Positions 8,746-17,972 of a stretch of 64,000 bases of DNA are shown one piece after another (position 1 is the stretch's first letter; the number at the start of each line of letters is the position of its first letter). Origin of the DNA: Azoarcus sp. Aa7 (GTDB lineage: Bacteria; Pseudomonadota; Gammaproteobacteria; Burkholderiales; Rhodocyclaceae); contig NZ_QVLR01000027.1 in NCBI RefSeq assembly GCF_014822185.1, positions 1 through 64,000 of the forward strand, in the 5' to 3' direction. The position numbers were made by a program, and so were the translations under genes. The notes under the pieces were generated by a model. That model saw only the letters and a program-made list of their open reading frames with translations, was not told the origin of the DNA and ran no database searches.

Positions 8746-10557
8746 CTACGGCGCATCGCACAGGCAATGCCCGTACAGGTGCTGCGGGTCGTTCCAGCGC
8801 AGCAGGTCGGCGACCTGCGCCTGCACGCCGGCGACGAGGCGTGCGAGTGGCGATTCGGCAGTGACGCCCACGGGGCCGACGACCGATATCAGGCGGCGCA
8901 GCAGCAGTTGGCGGAGGTTGATCTCGCCGGTCGGCCACACCGTCTCGTAGCGATCGAGCTGCGCGCGCTTCGCGGCGGCGGCGATCGCGTCCTCGATCCC
9001 GCCGAGCTTGTCGACGAGGCCCAGTCGCAGCGCCGCCTCCCCGGTCCATACGCGGCCGCGCGCAACGTTGTCGACCTCGGCGACGTCCTTCCTGCGCGCG
9101 CTCGCGACGATCTCCAGGAAGCGCCGGTAACTGTGCTCGACGCCCAGCTGCATCGCCTTCGCCAGCGCGGGTTCGAGCGGGCGGCGCGGGTCCAGCGTGC
9201 CGGCGAGCGGGCCGGTCGCGACGCGGTCGGTGGTGACGCCGAGGCGGGCGAGCGGTTCGGTAAACTCGGGGAACATCGCGAACACGCCGATCGAACCGGT
9301 GAGCGTCTCCTGCCGTGCCCAGATCTCGTCCGCACCGGCCGCGACCCAGTAGCCGCCGGACGCGGCGACCGAGCTCATCGACGCGACGACCGGCTTGCCC
9401 GCGCGGCGCGTGAGCTCCAGCTCGCGACGGATCACCTCCGACGCCCAGGCGCTGCCGCCGGGGCTGTCGATGCGCAGGACCACCGCCTTCACGCGCTCGT
9501 CCTCGCGCGCCGCGCGGATCTGCGCCGCGAGGCTGTCGCCGCCGACCGAATCCTCGTCCGCCGCGCCATCGACGATCGCACCCTGGGCGACCAGCACCGC
9601 GACACGTGCGTCCTCATGCTGGCGCGCGGCGCGCACCGCGGCAAGGTAGTCGTCCGCGTCGATGCGTCGGTAGTCCTTGCCGTCGGCGCCCTCGCCGACG
9701 CGCGCCTTCAGCAGCTCGTGCCATTCGTCGCGCTGGCTCAGCGCATCGACGAGACCGGCCTCGCGTGCGGCACGGGCGGCGTCGCCGCCGACCGCCTGCA
9801 GCAACCCGGCGTAGTCCTCGACATAGCGGTCGAGCGCCCCGGGCGCGAGCTTGCGGCTGCCTGCGACCCGCTCTCGCATGCCTTTCCACAGCGCGTCGAG
9901 CAGCTCTCGCGAGGACTCGCGGTCCTCGTCGGACATGTCGCTGCGGGTGAAGGGTTCGCTGAAGGACTTGTACTCGCCGACGCGGAACACATGCACCTTC
10001 ACACCCAGCGCGTCGAGCGCGCCCTTGAAGTAGCTGACGTTACGCGCAAGACCCGGCAGCAGCACGAAGCCGTCGGGCGCGAGATGGACCTCGTCGGCGA
10101 TGCTGACGAGGAAGTACTGCCCCTGCATGAAACGCTCGCCGCGGGCATATACCGGCTTGCCGCCGCTCTTGAAGTCGAGCACCGCCTCGCGCAGCTCGGC
10201 GAGCTTGGACAGCCCGCCCTGGCCGAGGAGATCGGTCTCGATGACCAGCGCCTTGATGCGCTTGTCCTCGCGTGCGGCGCGGATCGCCTCGAGCAGGTCG
10301 GGCAGCGAGGTCTGCGCCACGGAGGCGCCGCCCGAACGGATGATGCCCAGCGGATCATCGACGCGCACACGCTCGACCAGGGTGCCCGCGGGCCGCAGCA
10401 CCAGCGCCGCGCCGTCGGGCACGGATGGCCCCGGATACAGCGCGAACGCGATGATCAACGCGAGCACCAGCACGAAGACGAGCGTGAAGAAGACGCGCCG
10501 CAGCATCTCGAGCGCACGCCAGATCCATGCGAACATCCTGCCCAGAACGCCAAACAT
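8746..10557 (-). CDS. sppA: Signal peptide peptidase SppA, 67K type
   Basis: This 603-residue inner-membrane protein has one N-terminal transmembrane segment (about 23-41) and two tandem S49 peptidase domains facing the periplasm. The catalytic dyad is visible: Lys197 in VGEYKSFSEPF of the first domain and Ser400 in AASGGYW of the second. It cleaves remnant signal peptides after secretion. The start at 10557 is preceded by GAGGTAAGG. Length matches the long enterobacterial type rather than the ~300-residue short type. Confidence 0.95.
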   Translation of the reverse strand: MFGVLGRMFAWIWRALEMLRRVFFTLVFVLVLALIIAFALYPGPSVPDGAALVLRPAGTLVERVRVDDPLGIIRSGGASVAQTSLPDLLEAIRAAREDKRIKALVIETDLLGQGGLSKLAELREAVLDFKSGGKPVYARGERFMQGQYFLVSIADEVHLAPDGFVLLPGLARNVSYFKGALDALGVKVHVFRVGEYKSFSEPFTRSDMSDEDRESSRELLDALWKGMRERVAGSRKLAPGALDRYVEDYAGLLQAVGGDAARAAREAGLVDALSQRDEWHELLKARVGEGADGKDYRRIDADDYLAAVRAARQHEDARVAVLVAQGAIVDGAADEDSVGGDSLAAQIRAAREDERVKAVVLRIDSPGGSAWASEVIRRELELTRRAGKPVVASMSSVAASGGYWVAAGADEIWARQETLTGSIGVFAMFPEFTEPLARLGVTTDRVATGPLAGTLDPRRPLEPALAKAMQLGVEHSYRRFLEIVASARRKDVAEVDNVARGRVWTGEAALRLGLVDKLGGIEDAIAAAAKRAQLDRYETVWPTGEINLRQLLLRRLISVVGPVGVTAESPLARLVAGVQAQVADLLRWNDPQHLYGHCLCDAP

Positions 10558-10674
10558 GTGCCTTACCTCGGTTCAGATCACGCGCGGATGCGGCGTCGGC
10601 CGCCAAAACGCCGACTTTACCGCGTATCCGCCTGTCGTGGCCGGTTCCGCGCGCTTGTCGTCATCCCGGCGTGT

Positions 10675-11445
10675 TCAGCCGCGCTTGCGGAACACCAGAT
10701 CCCATACCCCGTGACCGAGCCTGAGGCCGCGGTTCTCGAACTTCGTCAGCGGCCGGTAGTCGGGGCGCGGCGCGAAGCCGTCGGCGGTGTTTTCCAGCGC
10801 CGGCTCGGCGGCGAGGACCTCCATCATCCACTGCGCGTACTCTTCCCAATCCGTCGCGCAGTGCAGGTAGCCGCCCGGGGCGAGGCGCGAGGCGATCAGC
10901 GCGACGAAGTCGGACTGGATGATGCGCCGCTTGTGGTGACGCTTCTTGTGCCAGGGATCGGGGAAGAACACATGCACGCCGGCGAGCACGCCTTCCGGGA
11001 TCATGTCGCGCAGCACCTCGACGGCGTCGTGCTGCATGATGCGCAGGTTGGCGAGGCCGTTGTCGGCGATCAGCTTGCACAGGCTGCCGACGCCGGGGCC
11101 ATGCACCTCGATGCCGAGGAAATCCTTGTCGGGCAGCGCCGCCGCGATCTTCGCGGTGGTCTCGCCCATGCCGAAGCCGATCTCGACGATCTTGGGCGCA
11201 GCGCGGCCGAAGGCGGCGTCGAGGTCGAGCGGCGCGAGGCGGTAGGGAATCGAGACCCTGGGGAAGGTCTCGTCCATGTGGCGCTGCTGCGCGACGGACA
11301 TCCGCCCCTGGCGCAGCACGAAGCTGCGGATCGAGCGGCTGGAGAAGCGCGCCTCGGGGTCGCCCGGCGGCGCGTAGTGGGGCTCGGCGGGCGCGGCGGA
11401 GGCGGACGGATCGGTATCCGGGTGGTCGGGAGTGGTTGCGGTCAT
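10675..11445 (-). CDS. trmB: tRNA (guanine-N7-)-methyltransferase
   Basis: The 256-residue SAM-dependent enzyme has a ~30-residue Pro/Ala-rich N-terminal extension, then the TrmB core: [10 protein letters not shown] (SAM-binding), [11 protein letters not shown], and [17 protein letters not shown], which carries the catalytic Asp and the tRNA-binding basic patch. [15 protein letters not shown] and [19 protein letters not shown] close the chain. It makes m7G46 in the variable loop of tRNAs. It follows thiG on the minus strand after 105 bases, probably as part of a thiS-thiG-trmB transcript. Confidence 0.96.
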   Translation of the reverse strand: MTATTPDHPDTDPSASAAPAEPHYAPPGDPEARFSSRSIRSFVLRQGRMSVAQQRHMDETFPRVSIPYRLAPLDLDAAFGRAAPKIVEIGFGMGETTAKIAAALPDKDFLGIEVHGPGVGSLCKLIADNGLANLRIMQHDAVEVLRDMIPEGVLAGVHVFFPDPWHKKRHHKRRIIQSDFVALIASRLAPGGYLHCATDWEEYAQWMMEVLAAEPALENTADGFAPRPDYRPLTKFENRGLRLGHGVWDLVFRKRG

Positions 11446-11550
11446 CTTTGCTGGGCGGGAGGCGACGACACGGAAGCGGTCGCGCCCCGCAGGCGGAACG
11501 GAAAAGGAAGAATCCGGAGGTCGCAGCGGCGCGCGCCGCTGCGATGCGGC

Positions 11551-12336
11551 TTACGAGCCGATCAGATCGCTCGTCGGCGAGCTCGGATCGGCGGAATAGA
11601 ACTTGCGCGGCATGCGGCCGGCGAGGAAGGCTTCGCGGCCGCACTCGACCGCCTTCTTCATCGCGCTGGCCATCAGCACGGGGTTCTTCGCGTGCGCGAT
11701 CGCGGTGTTCATCAGCACGCCGTCGCAGCCCAGCTCCATCGCGATCGCGGCGTCGGATGCGGTGCCGACGCCGGCGTCGACGAGAACCGGCACCTTGGCC
11801 TGGTCGATGATGAGGCGCAGGTTCCACGGGTTGAGGATGCCCATGCCGGAGCCGATCAGCGACGCGAGCGGCATCACCGCGGCGCAGCCCATGTCCTCCA
11901 GCATCTTCGCCTGGATGGGGTCGTCGGCGCAGTACACCATCACGTCGAAGCCGTCCTTCACGAGGATCTCGGCGGCCTTGAGCGTCTCGGGCATGTTCGG
12001 GAACAGCGTCTTCGGATCGCCCAGCACCTCGAGCTTCACGAGCGCATGGCCGTCGAGCAGCTCGCGCGCGAGGCGCAGCGTGCGCACCGCGTCGTCCGCG
12101 GTGTAGCAGCCTGCGGTGTTCGGCAGAATCGTGAATCGTTCCGGCGGCAGCACGTCGAGCAGGTTCGGCTCGCCGGGGTTCTGGCCGATGTTGGTGCGGC
12201 GGATCGCGACGGTGACGATCTCGGCGCCGCTCGCGTCGATCGCTGCGCGCGTCTCGTCGAAATCCTTGTACTTGCCGGTGCCGACGAGGAGGCGGGAGCC
12301 GTAGGACTTGCCGGCGATGACCAGGGAGTCGTTCAT
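11551..12336 (-). CDS. thiG: Thiazole synthase
   Basis: The 261-residue protein starts [20 protein letters not shown], the normal ThiG N-terminus. It keeps [21 protein letters not shown], the Schiff-base lysine in LVKLEVLGD (Lys101), [15 protein letters not shown] and [10 protein letters not shown]. ThiG condenses deoxyxylulose phosphate, dehydroglycine and ThiS-thiocarboxylate sulfur into the thiazole of thiamine. thiS lies 56 bases upstream, so the two are co-expressed. The long open frame upstream of this ATG runs into thiS in another phase and was not used. Confidence 0.97.
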   Translation of the reverse strand: MNDSLVIAGKSYGSRLLVGTGKYKDFDETRAAIDASGAEIVTVAIRRTNIGQNPGEPNLLDVLPPERFTILPNTAGCYTADDAVRTLRLARELLDGHALVKLEVLGDPKTLFPNMPETLKAAEILVKDGFDVMVYCADDPIQAKMLEDMGCAAVMPLASLIGSGMGILNPWNLRLIIDQAKVPVLVDAGVGTASDAAIAMELGCDGVLMNTAIAHAKNPVLMASAMKKAVECGREAFLAGRMPRKFYSADPSSPTSDLIGS

Positions 12337-12392
12337 GTTCGACCTGCGGAAATTCGGGGTTGGGGGGATATCCGGGGAAGGCATGGCGGCGT

Positions 12393-12596
12393 TCAGCCGC
12401 CACCCACCGCGACGACGATCTCGAGCCGGTCGCCGTCCGCGAGCAGGGTTTCGGCATGCCGGCCCTTCGGGACGATCTCGCCGTTGCGCTCGACCGCCAG
12501 CCGCTTGCCGGCGAGTTGGCGCACCTCGAGCAGGGCATGCACGGTCAGCGCCTGTTCGAGGCGTTCCGGCTGGCCGTTGATGATGAGCTGGATCAT
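12393..12596 (-). CDS. thiS: Sulfur carrier protein ThiS
   Basis: This 67-residue ubiquitin-like protein (MIQLIINGQ... to VVAVGGG) ends in the required Gly-Gly, whose C-terminus is adenylated and thiocarboxylated to give sulfur to ThiG. The start at 12596 gives the usual ThiS length; the upstream in-frame start at 12659 would add a leader with no family resemblance. It begins the thiS-thiG transcript. No TPP riboswitch consensus is visible in the 126 bases upstream. Confidence 0.93.
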   Translation of the reverse strand: MIQLIINGQPERLEQALTVHALLEVRQLAGKRLAVERNGEIVPKGRHAETLLADGDRLEIVVAVGGG

Positions 12597-12662
12597 GAGG
12601 AAACTGTCTGAAGCGTCGAAGGAAAATCTTACCACGACCCGCGGCACCGCCCCGACCACGCA

Positions 12663-12691
12663 TTGCGTCGCACTGCGCCAGTCATTAGAAT
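12663..12691 (+). promoter_or_regulatory. Sigma-70-like promoter of the tRNA-Gly gene
   Basis: TTGCGT (12663-12668) and TAGAAT (12686-12691) are separated by 17 bases, and the predicted start lies about 25 bases before the mature tRNA. A small stem-loop (GCCCGG/CCGGGC, 12700-12717) sits in the would-be 5' leader. Confidence 0.55.
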
Positions 12692-12723
12692 GGCGCCCTG
12701 CCCGGCTTAAACCGGGCCGCCAA

Positions 12724-12797
12724 GCGGGCGTCGTATAATGGTAATACCCTAGCTTCCCAAGCTAGAGCCGTGGGTTCGATTCCCATCGCCCGCTCCA
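12724..12797 (+). tRNA. tRNA-Gly (anticodon CCC)
   Basis: The 74-base cloverleaf folds completely. It has a 7-bp acceptor stem GCGGGCG/CGCCCGC, a 4-bp D stem GTAT/ATAC, an anticodon stem CTAGC/GCTAG with loop TTCCCAA (anticodon CCC at 12756-12758), and a T stem GTGGG/CCCAT with loop TTCGATT. The discriminator is T and the 3' CCA is encoded. It reads GGG glycine codons. A promoter-like pair lies upstream and a strong hairpin follows nine bases after the CCA. Confidence 0.97.
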
Positions 12798-12805
12798 GAT
12801 CGCAC

Positions 12806-12837
12806 AAGAAGGGCCCGGCAGTTGCCGGGCCCTTCTT
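12806..12837. terminator. Strong intrinsic terminator between tRNA-Gly and sodC
   Basis: A perfect 15-bp stem (AAGAAGGGCCCGGCA and its complement) closes on a 2-base loop, with A-rich and T-rich flanks on the two sides. It fits a bidirectional terminator serving the tRNA on the plus strand and sodC on the minus strand. Confidence 0.85.
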
Positions 12838-12857
12838 CGTTTCGGCGCGCGCTTCGC

Positions 12858-13394
12858 CTACTTCACGCGCGCGATCACGCCGCACGCGACGCGTGCGCCG
12901 GAGTTGCCGGTCGGCTGGGTGGTGAAGTCGTCCGGGGCGGCGTGCACGATGACGCCGCGGCCGACGATGTTGCCGTTGCCGTTGCCCTTGCCGCTGATCG
13001 TCAGGCCTTCGAGGACCGTGCCGAGCTTCGCGTTGCCGTTCGCATCGGCGACCAGCATCGGCATGTCGCCGAGGTGGTGATCGCCTTTCGCCGGTTCGCC
13101 GTGCGGCTTGCCGGTCGGGTTGAAATGGCCGCCGGCGCTGGTGGCGTCGGGCGCGGAGCAGTCGCCCTTCTCGTGGATGTGGAAGCCGTGCTTGCCGGGC
13201 GAGAGGCCCGTCACGCTGGCGTCGACGAGTACGCCGCCATCGACTTCGGTGAACTTGACCGTGCCCGACACCGTATTGCCCTTGGTCGGGGCAAGGGGCG
13301 CCTCGGCGGTGATCGGCCCGCCAAGGCCGAGGTTGCTGCAGGCGGCGATGAGAAGGGTTGCTGGCAGTGTCGGGATGAGGAAGCGGGATTTCAT
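12858..13394 (-). CDS. sodC: Cu-Zn superoxide dismutase, lipoprotein type
   Basis: The 178-residue protein has a lipoprotein signal with the lipobox LIAAC (Cys19), so it is probably anchored in the periplasm. Metal-binding features are intact: GFHIHEKGDC, GGHFNP, the HHLGDMP zinc-loop segment and GRGVIVHAAPDD, with the disulfide partner in RVACGVI. It dismutates superoxide arising in or entering the periplasm. A GAAAGGATAG region precedes the ATG. About 220 bases before the next gene upstream hold no coding sequence, only a weak hairpin and a short GC-rich tandem repeat. Confidence 0.96.
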   Translation of the reverse strand: MKSRFLIPTLPATLLIAACSNLGLGGPITAEAPLAPTKGNTVSGTVKFTEVDGGVLVDASVTGLSPGKHGFHIHEKGDCSAPDATSAGGHFNPTGKPHGEPAKGDHHLGDMPMLVADANGNAKLGTVLEGLTISGKGNGNGNIVGRGVIVHAAPDDFTTQPTGNSGARVACGVIARVK

Positions 13395-13618
13395 GTTCTT
13401 CTATCCTTTCTCGAATGGAGGATGTCGTGCGGCCGACATTGGGGCCGACCAGAGTTCATCATGGACCATCGATACGCCGAAAGGAATAGCTTCACGCAGC
13501 TCGACGCCCCACCGCGGTGGCGCAGGCAGAGGTAGCCCGCGACCGGATGGGATCTCGCCCATCGCGCGGCCCCGGGCGCTGCGCGGACAAGGAGTCGGAG
13601 CCTCAGCCCAGCGGAGTC

Positions 13619-14119
13619 TCAGCCCGCGGCGAGGCGGCGATAGGCGCCGCCGTGGTAGATCAGCGGGGCGCGGTCCTCGCGGTCGAATCGCACGACTTCG
13701 GAGATGAAGACGAGATGGTCGCCGCCGTCGTGGCGCGCAGTGTTGCGGCACTCGAAGCGCGCGCAGCAGTTCTTCAGCAGCGGCACGCCGTACAGGCCGT
13801 CGTCGATGTCGAGACCGGAGAACTTGTCGTCCGAGCGCGTCGCGAAAAGCTGCGACAGGTTCTGCTGGTCCTCCGCGAGCACATTCACCGCGTAGTATTC
13901 GCAGGCTTCGAACACCGCCAGGCTGGCAAGATTGCGCGACAGGCTCCACACGATGAGCGGCGGGTCGAGCGACACGGAGTTGAAGGAGTTGACCGTCAGG
14001 CCGATCCCCTCGCCGCTGGGCGCGCGCGTCGTGACGACGGCGATGCCGGTGGCGAACATGCCGAGGGCATCGCGGAAAGCGCGGGTGAAATCCTGATGGG
14101 TGACGGGCGGCTGGGACAT
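13619..14119 (-). CDS. Flavin reductase-like (FMN-binding split-barrel) protein
   Basis: The 166-residue protein matches the HpaC/DIM6-type flavin reductase domain: FRDALGMFATGIAVVTT at the N-terminus, GLTVNSFNSVSLDPPLIVWSL, YAVNVLAEDQQNLSQLFA and a C-terminal G-G-D-H-L-V-F block. Such proteins reduce FMN or FAD with NAD(P)H, usually for a two-component monooxygenase. No oxygenase partner is adjacent, so the physiological partner is unknown; the aromatic CoA pathway at the right end is one candidate. It is divergent from mutY. Confidence 0.88.
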   Translation of the reverse strand: MSQPPVTHQDFTRAFRDALGMFATGIAVVTTRAPSGEGIGLTVNSFNSVSLDPPLIVWSLSRNLASLAVFEACEYYAVNVLAEDQQNLSQLFATRSDDKFSGLDIDDGLYGVPLLKNCCARFECRNTARHDGGDHLVFISEVVRFDREDRAPLIYHGGAYRRLAAG

Positions 14120-14262
14120 GGACGGTTCTTGTGATCAACGCCGACCCTTCGCGGGGCGGGCGGGGAATGGGATGGAACCGGCGATTATCGCCGCGCGCAC
14201 CGCGCAGGGCAACGCGGCGGGGGCGGAAACGCAATCGGACAAAGGAAAGGACTGGGGAAGGA

Positions 14263-15357
14263 ATGGGCGGAACGACGAGGGACAGCGACTTCGCGCTGCG
14301 GCTGACCGCATGGCACCACGGGCACGGGCGGCACGACCTGCCGTGGCAGAACACGCGCGACCCGTACCGCATCTGGCTGTCCGAGATCATGCTGCAGCAG
14401 ACCCAGGTGGATACGGTGATCCCGTACTATGCGCGCTTCCTCGCGCGCTTCCCGGACCTCGCGAGCCTCGCCGCCGCGCCGGTCGACGACGTGCTCGCGC
14501 TGTGGAGCGGGCTGGGCTACTACGCGCGGGCGCGCAACCTGCACCAGGCCGCGCAGGCGGTGATGACGCGGCACGGCGGCGAATTTCCGCGCCGCGCCGC
14601 GGACATCGCGGAACTGCCCGGCATCGGCCGCTCGACCGCGGCGGCGATCGCTGCCTTCGCGTTCGGCGAGCGCGCCGCGATCCTCGACGGCAACGTCAAG
14701 CGCGTGCTGTGCCGCGTGTTCGGCATCGCCGGCTTTCCCGGCGAGCGCGCGGTCGAGCAGCGCCTGTGGGCGCTCGCGGAGGACCTGCTGCCGCAGACGG
14801 AGATCGGCACCTACATCCAGGCGCAGATGGACCTCGGAGCGACCCTGTGCACGCGCGGCCGCCCGGCCTGCGGACGCTGCCCGATGGCGGAGATCTGCGT
14901 CGCGCTGCGCGAGGAGCGTGTCGCCGAACTGCCCGCGGCACGCCCGAAGAAGACCGTGCCGCAGCGCCATGCGCGCGTCGCGGTGATCGTGGCCGACGGC
15001 GCGGTGCTGCTGGAACGCCGGCCGCCGACGGGGATCTGGGGCGGATTGTTGGCGTTGCCGGAGATTCCGGAGGGGACCGCCGACCCTGCGCGCTGGGTCG
15101 CGGCGCGCTACGGCCTGCAGGCGGGCGAGCCCGCGATGCTTCCGCCGCTCAACCACGCCTTCACGCATTTCCGCCTGGAGATGACGCCGCTGCGCTTCGA
15201 TGTCGCCGCGGCCGCAGCGGCGGCAGCCGACGCGGACCACCGCTGGCTGGCACTCGACGCCCTCGCGGACGCCGGCCTGCCGACGCCGGTGCGGCGCATC
15301 CTCGCGGAGCTCGCCGACGGGCCGAAGGAGACGCCGCAGCGCGAGCTGCCCTTGTGA
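14263..15357 (+). CDS. mutY: A/G-specific adenine DNA glycosylase
   Basis: The 364-residue protein contains the glycosylase core with SEIMLQQTQV (catalytic Glu), the helix-hairpin-helix LPGIGRSTAAAI and ILDGNVKRVL (catalytic Asp). The 4Fe-4S ligands are in CTRGRPACGRCPMAEIC. A C-terminal NUDIX-like domain recognises 8-oxoG. It removes A mispaired with 8-oxoguanine. The start at 14263 follows GGGGAAGGA; an upstream frame from 14131 adds only low-complexity Arg-rich sequence. The gene is followed by an intergenic palindrome and the convergent LON-domain gene. Confidence 0.97.
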   Translation: MGGTTRDSDFALRLTAWHHGHGRHDLPWQNTRDPYRIWLSEIMLQQTQVDTVIPYYARFLARFPDLASLAAAPVDDVLALWSGLGYYARARNLHQAAQAVMTRHGGEFPRRAADIAELPGIGRSTAAAIAAFAFGERAAILDGNVKRVLCRVFGIAGFPGERAVEQRLWALAEDLLPQTEIGTYIQAQMDLGATLCTRGRPACGRCPMAEICVALREERVAELPAARPKKTVPQRHARVAVIVADGAVLLERRPPTGIWGGLLALPEIPEGTADPARWVAARYGLQAGEPAMLPPLNHAFTHFRLEMTPLRFDVAAAAAAAADADHRWLALDALADAGLPTPVRRILAELADGPKETPQRELPL

Positions 15358-15370
15358 GCGCCTTAGCGCC

Positions 15371-15460
15371 GTAGGGCGGATGAGCCGAAGGCGTTATCCG
15401 CCGAATGCGCAGTATCGACGGTATGCATGCGGCGGAGGGCGCTTCGCTTTTCCGCCCTAC
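15371..15460. repeat. Intergenic palindromic repeat, copy A
   Basis: The element begins GTAGGGCGGATGAGCC and ends TTTTCCGCCCTAC, so its ends are inverted copies. It lies 13 bases after the mutY stop and 18 bases from the convergent LON-domain stop. It shares the internal GCGTTATCCGCCG and ATGCGGCGGA blocks with copy B near 25600. Confidence 0.85.
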
Positions 15461-15478
15461 GACTCAGCGGCGCCGGCC

Positions 15479-16111
15479 TCAACTGCCTTTCGGCGGCTTC
15501 ATGCGCTCCGCGAGCAGCCCACGCTGGTCGAGGAACTGGCGGACGATCTCCAGCCGGTCCGCCGGGTTGTCCAGCTCGAGCAGCGCCTGCTTGGCCTGCG
15601 CGGGGATCGGCAGCACCTCTGCAAAGCGCAGGCCGACCCAGTTCGCGTCGTCGAAAGCGTGCGGCTCGGGCAGGCGCGCGACGCCCGCATCCTCGACGAT
15701 TGCGCGCAGCAGCGCGACCAGCGGCAGGCAGTTGTCGGGAATGGCGCGGTGCGGCGCTTCGGCGAGCCATTCGACTTCGCCGAGCAGCAGGCTGTTGGCG
15801 CCGAGTTCGGAGCGCAGGACGCGGTAGCGGCGCTCGCCGCGCACGACGAGATCCAGCGTGCCGGGTTTCGCGATGTCCCATTCGACGATGCGCGCGCTCA
15901 CGCCGACCTCGTAGGGCCGCGCCGGCGCACCGACCTCGCGGCCTTCCGCGATCAGGTTCACGCCGAACACCGAACCGTCCTTCAGGCAGCGCGTCGCGAG
16001 GTCCATGTAGCGCGCCTCGAACACGTGCAGCGGCAGCAGCGCGCCGGGGAACAGCACCGTCTGCAGCGGGAAGAGAGGCAAAAGCGGCGGCAACAGCCCG
16101 GCGTCCTCCAT
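15479..16111 (-). CDS. LON substrate-binding domain protein
   Basis: The 210-residue protein consists of a Lon N-terminal (LAN/PUA-like) domain only: LPLFPLQTVLFPGALLPLHVFEARY at the start, FGVNLIAEG, RIVEWDIAKPGTLDLVVRGERRYRV, and a helical C-terminal half ending FLDQRGLLAERM. It lacks the ATPase and protease domains of Lon. The function of stand-alone LON-domain proteins is not defined. The ATG shares one base with the ubiX stop (TGATG), so the two genes are translationally coupled. Confidence 0.9.
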   Translation of the reverse strand: MEDAGLLPPLLPLFPLQTVLFPGALLPLHVFEARYMDLATRCLKDGSVFGVNLIAEGREVGAPARPYEVGVSARIVEWDIAKPGTLDLVVRGERRYRVLRSELGANSLLLGEVEWLAEAPHRAIPDNCLPLVALLRAIVEDAGVARLPEPHAFDDANWVGLRFAEVLPIPAQAKQALLELDNPADRLEIVRQFLDQRGLLAERMKPPKGS

Positions 16112-16743
16112 CACGCACTCTCCCCGCCCGCCTCGCCCCAGCGCTGCATCAGGCGGTGCGGTACGCGGATCTGGTCGAGCACGCGCGCGACGACGAAATC
16201 GACGAGCTCGTCGACCGTCTGCGGGTGGTTGTAGAAACCGGGGCTGGGCGGCAGGATCACGACCCCCAGGCGCGCGAGCTTGAGCATGTTCTCGAGGTGG
16301 ATCGCCGAGAACGGCGTCTCGCGCGGCACCAGCACGAGCTTGCGCCCTTCCTTGATCGCGACGTCGGCGGCACGCTCGATGAGGTTCTGGCTGAGCCCCG
16401 CGGCGATCGCGGCGAGCGTGCCCATCGTACATGGGCACACGACCATCGCATCGGCCGGGTTGGAGCCGGACGCGAGCGGCGCGAACCATTCCTCGCGTCC
16501 GAACACGCGCAACTGGCCTTCCGCGGCCCCGAAACGCGCGGCGAGCTGCGCCTCGACCTCGGCCGGGCGCGACGGCAGCTCGAGGTTCATCTCCTGGCGC
16601 GCGACGATCTGCGCGACCTGCGAGTACAGCAGCCACACCTTGCAGCCGGCCGCGAGCAGGCATTCGACGAGACGCAGCCCGTAGGGCATGCCCGAGGCGC
16701 CAGTGAAGGCGACGGCGACGGTCTGCGGGACGGCGGAGGTCAT
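16111..16743 (-). CDS. ubiX: Flavin prenyltransferase UbiX
   Basis: The 210-residue protein has the UbiX signature: AVAFTGASGMPYGLRLVECLL for FMN binding, VVCPCTMGTLAAIAAGLSQN, IERAADVAIKEGRKLVLVPRETPFS and HLENMLKLARLGV. It prenylates FMN with dimethylallyl phosphate to make the cofactor of UbiD-family decarboxylases, here for ubiquinone synthesis or for aromatic carboxylic acids. It is coupled to the LON-domain gene downstream; the ABC binding-protein gene ends 26 bases upstream. Confidence 0.96.
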   Translation of the reverse strand: MTSAVPQTVAVAFTGASGMPYGLRLVECLLAAGCKVWLLYSQVAQIVARQEMNLELPSRPAEVEAQLAARFGAAEGQLRVFGREEWFAPLASGSNPADAMVVCPCTMGTLAAIAAGLSQNLIERAADVAIKEGRKLVLVPRETPFSAIHLENMLKLARLGVVILPPSPGFYNHPQTVDELVDFVVARVLDQIRVPHRLMQRWGEAGGESA

Positions 16744-16769
16744 CGGGAGAAGGTTCTCACTTCGGGTAC

Positions 16770-17930
16770 TCACTTCAGGTAGTCGGTCAGGATCACCCAG
16801 CGGCCATCCCGGATCTGCGCGATGCGGCCGTGGCGGTTGCCGAGGTGGTCGTCGCGAGTGAAACGATACTCCGGGGCGCCGAAGAAGTCGCGCGGGGTGT
16901 GCAGCGACTCCATTGCTGCGGTGAAGCGCTCGACGGTGAGCTCGCGCCCGGCCTTGTCGGCGGCCTTCACGAACAGGTCGGCGACGCCGTAGCCCATCAC
17001 GCTCCACACGTTGGGGGCGGCGTCGAAGCGCTCGCGATAGCGGCGGATCCAGTCCGCGAGTTGGCCGTTCGCGCCCGCCTCGTAGGGATGCGGCAGCACG
17101 GTGACGCCGTACAGCCCTTCGACGGCCTTGCCGCCCAGCTCGTGCGTCTGCGCCGAATAACCGGACGCGGTGACCAGCATGTCGACGTTCCAGCCGGTGC
17201 GGCGCGCCTCGGCGACGGCCGCGACGGTCTCGCGCACGACCGTCGCGAGCACGACGAAGTCGCAACCCGCGCCGCGCAGGCGCGCGATCTGGCTGGAGAA
17301 GTCGGTCGCGCCGCGCTTGTAGCTGGTCTTCTCGACGAGCGGCTGCGCGAGCTTCGCCAAGGCCGCCTCGACGCCCTTCGTCACCTCCAGGCCGTAGTCG
17401 TCGTCCTGGTACAGCAGGCAGGTCCGTTTGTAGCCGTGCGTGTGCACCATGTGGCGCGTCGCGGCGTCCATGTAGTCCCGGTAGGGCGCGAACATCTGGA
17501 ATTTCAGCGGATGACGCGGCGCGTAGGTCGATTCGTGCGGCGAAAACGGAAAAAGGTGCGGCCGGCCGGCGTCGACGATCAGCGGCATCGTCGCCATCAC
17601 GACCGGGGTGCCGAGATTCGCGAGGAAGGCGAAGACCTTGTCGCGCTGGACGAGCTTGCGCGCGGCAAGCACGCCCTTCTTCGGGTCGTAGCCGGCGTCC
17701 TCGATGACGATGCGCAGCTTGCGCCCATGCACGCCGCCGGCGGCGTTGGCGTCGTCGAAGCGCATCTGCATGCCGTCGCGCACGGGTACGCCGAGCAGCG
17801 CGATCGGCCCCGAAAGATCCTGGATGCTGCCGACGACGATCTCGCGCTCGCTGACGCCCGGGACCTGCGCACCTGCGGCGCCCGCAACGGCCAGAGCCAG
17901 CGGGGCGAGGATGCGGCGGATGAGCTTCAT
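16770..17930 (-). CDS. ABC transporter substrate-binding protein, branched-chain amino acid (LivJ) type
   Basis: The 386-residue periplasmic protein has a signal peptide (1-21, ending AGA) and the type I Peripla_BP_6 fold: IVVGSIQDLSGPIALLGVPVRDGM, GRKLRIVIEDAGYDPKKGVLAARKLV, LYQDDDYG and SVMGYGVADLFVKAA. A GGGAGGA site lies just before the ATG. In betaproteobacteria this family often binds aromatic or dicarboxylic acids rather than amino acids, so the ligand is open. No permease or ATPase is adjacent; LivH/LivM-type permeases lie about 3.6 kb away on the same strand. Confidence 0.9.
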   Translation of the reverse strand: MKLIRRILAPLALAVAGAAGAQVPGVSEREIVVGSIQDLSGPIALLGVPVRDGMQMRFDDANAAGGVHGRKLRIVIEDAGYDPKKGVLAARKLVQRDKVFAFLANLGTPVVMATMPLIVDAGRPHLFPFSPHESTYAPRHPLKFQMFAPYRDYMDAATRHMVHTHGYKRTCLLYQDDDYGLEVTKGVEAALAKLAQPLVEKTSYKRGATDFSSQIARLRGAGCDFVVLATVVRETVAAVAEARRTGWNVDMLVTASGYSAQTHELGGKAVEGLYGVTVLPHPYEAGANGQLADWIRRYRERFDAAPNVWSVMGYGVADLFVKAADKAGRELTVERFTAAMESLHTPRDFFGAPEYRFTRDDHLGNRHGRIAQIRDGRWVILTDYLK

Positions 17931-17972
17931 GAATCCTCCCGGCGCGGCCAGCGACGCCCAAAAAAGGGGCGA

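Noticed and set aside
12597-12723. TPP riboswitch upstream of thiS
   Set aside because: No CUGAGA-type conserved core or paired stems are visible in this short leader.
8767-12738. A ~1320-codon open frame on the plus strand opposite sppA, trmB and thiG
   Set aside because: It spans several well-recognised genes on the other strand and its translation is Arg/Ala/Gly-rich without domains. High GC makes such antisense open frames common.
13395-13618. A small gene between sodC and the flavin reductase
   Set aside because: Only a weak hairpin and a short tandem GC repeat are present; open frames here lack ribosome-binding sites and overlap neighbouring promoters.
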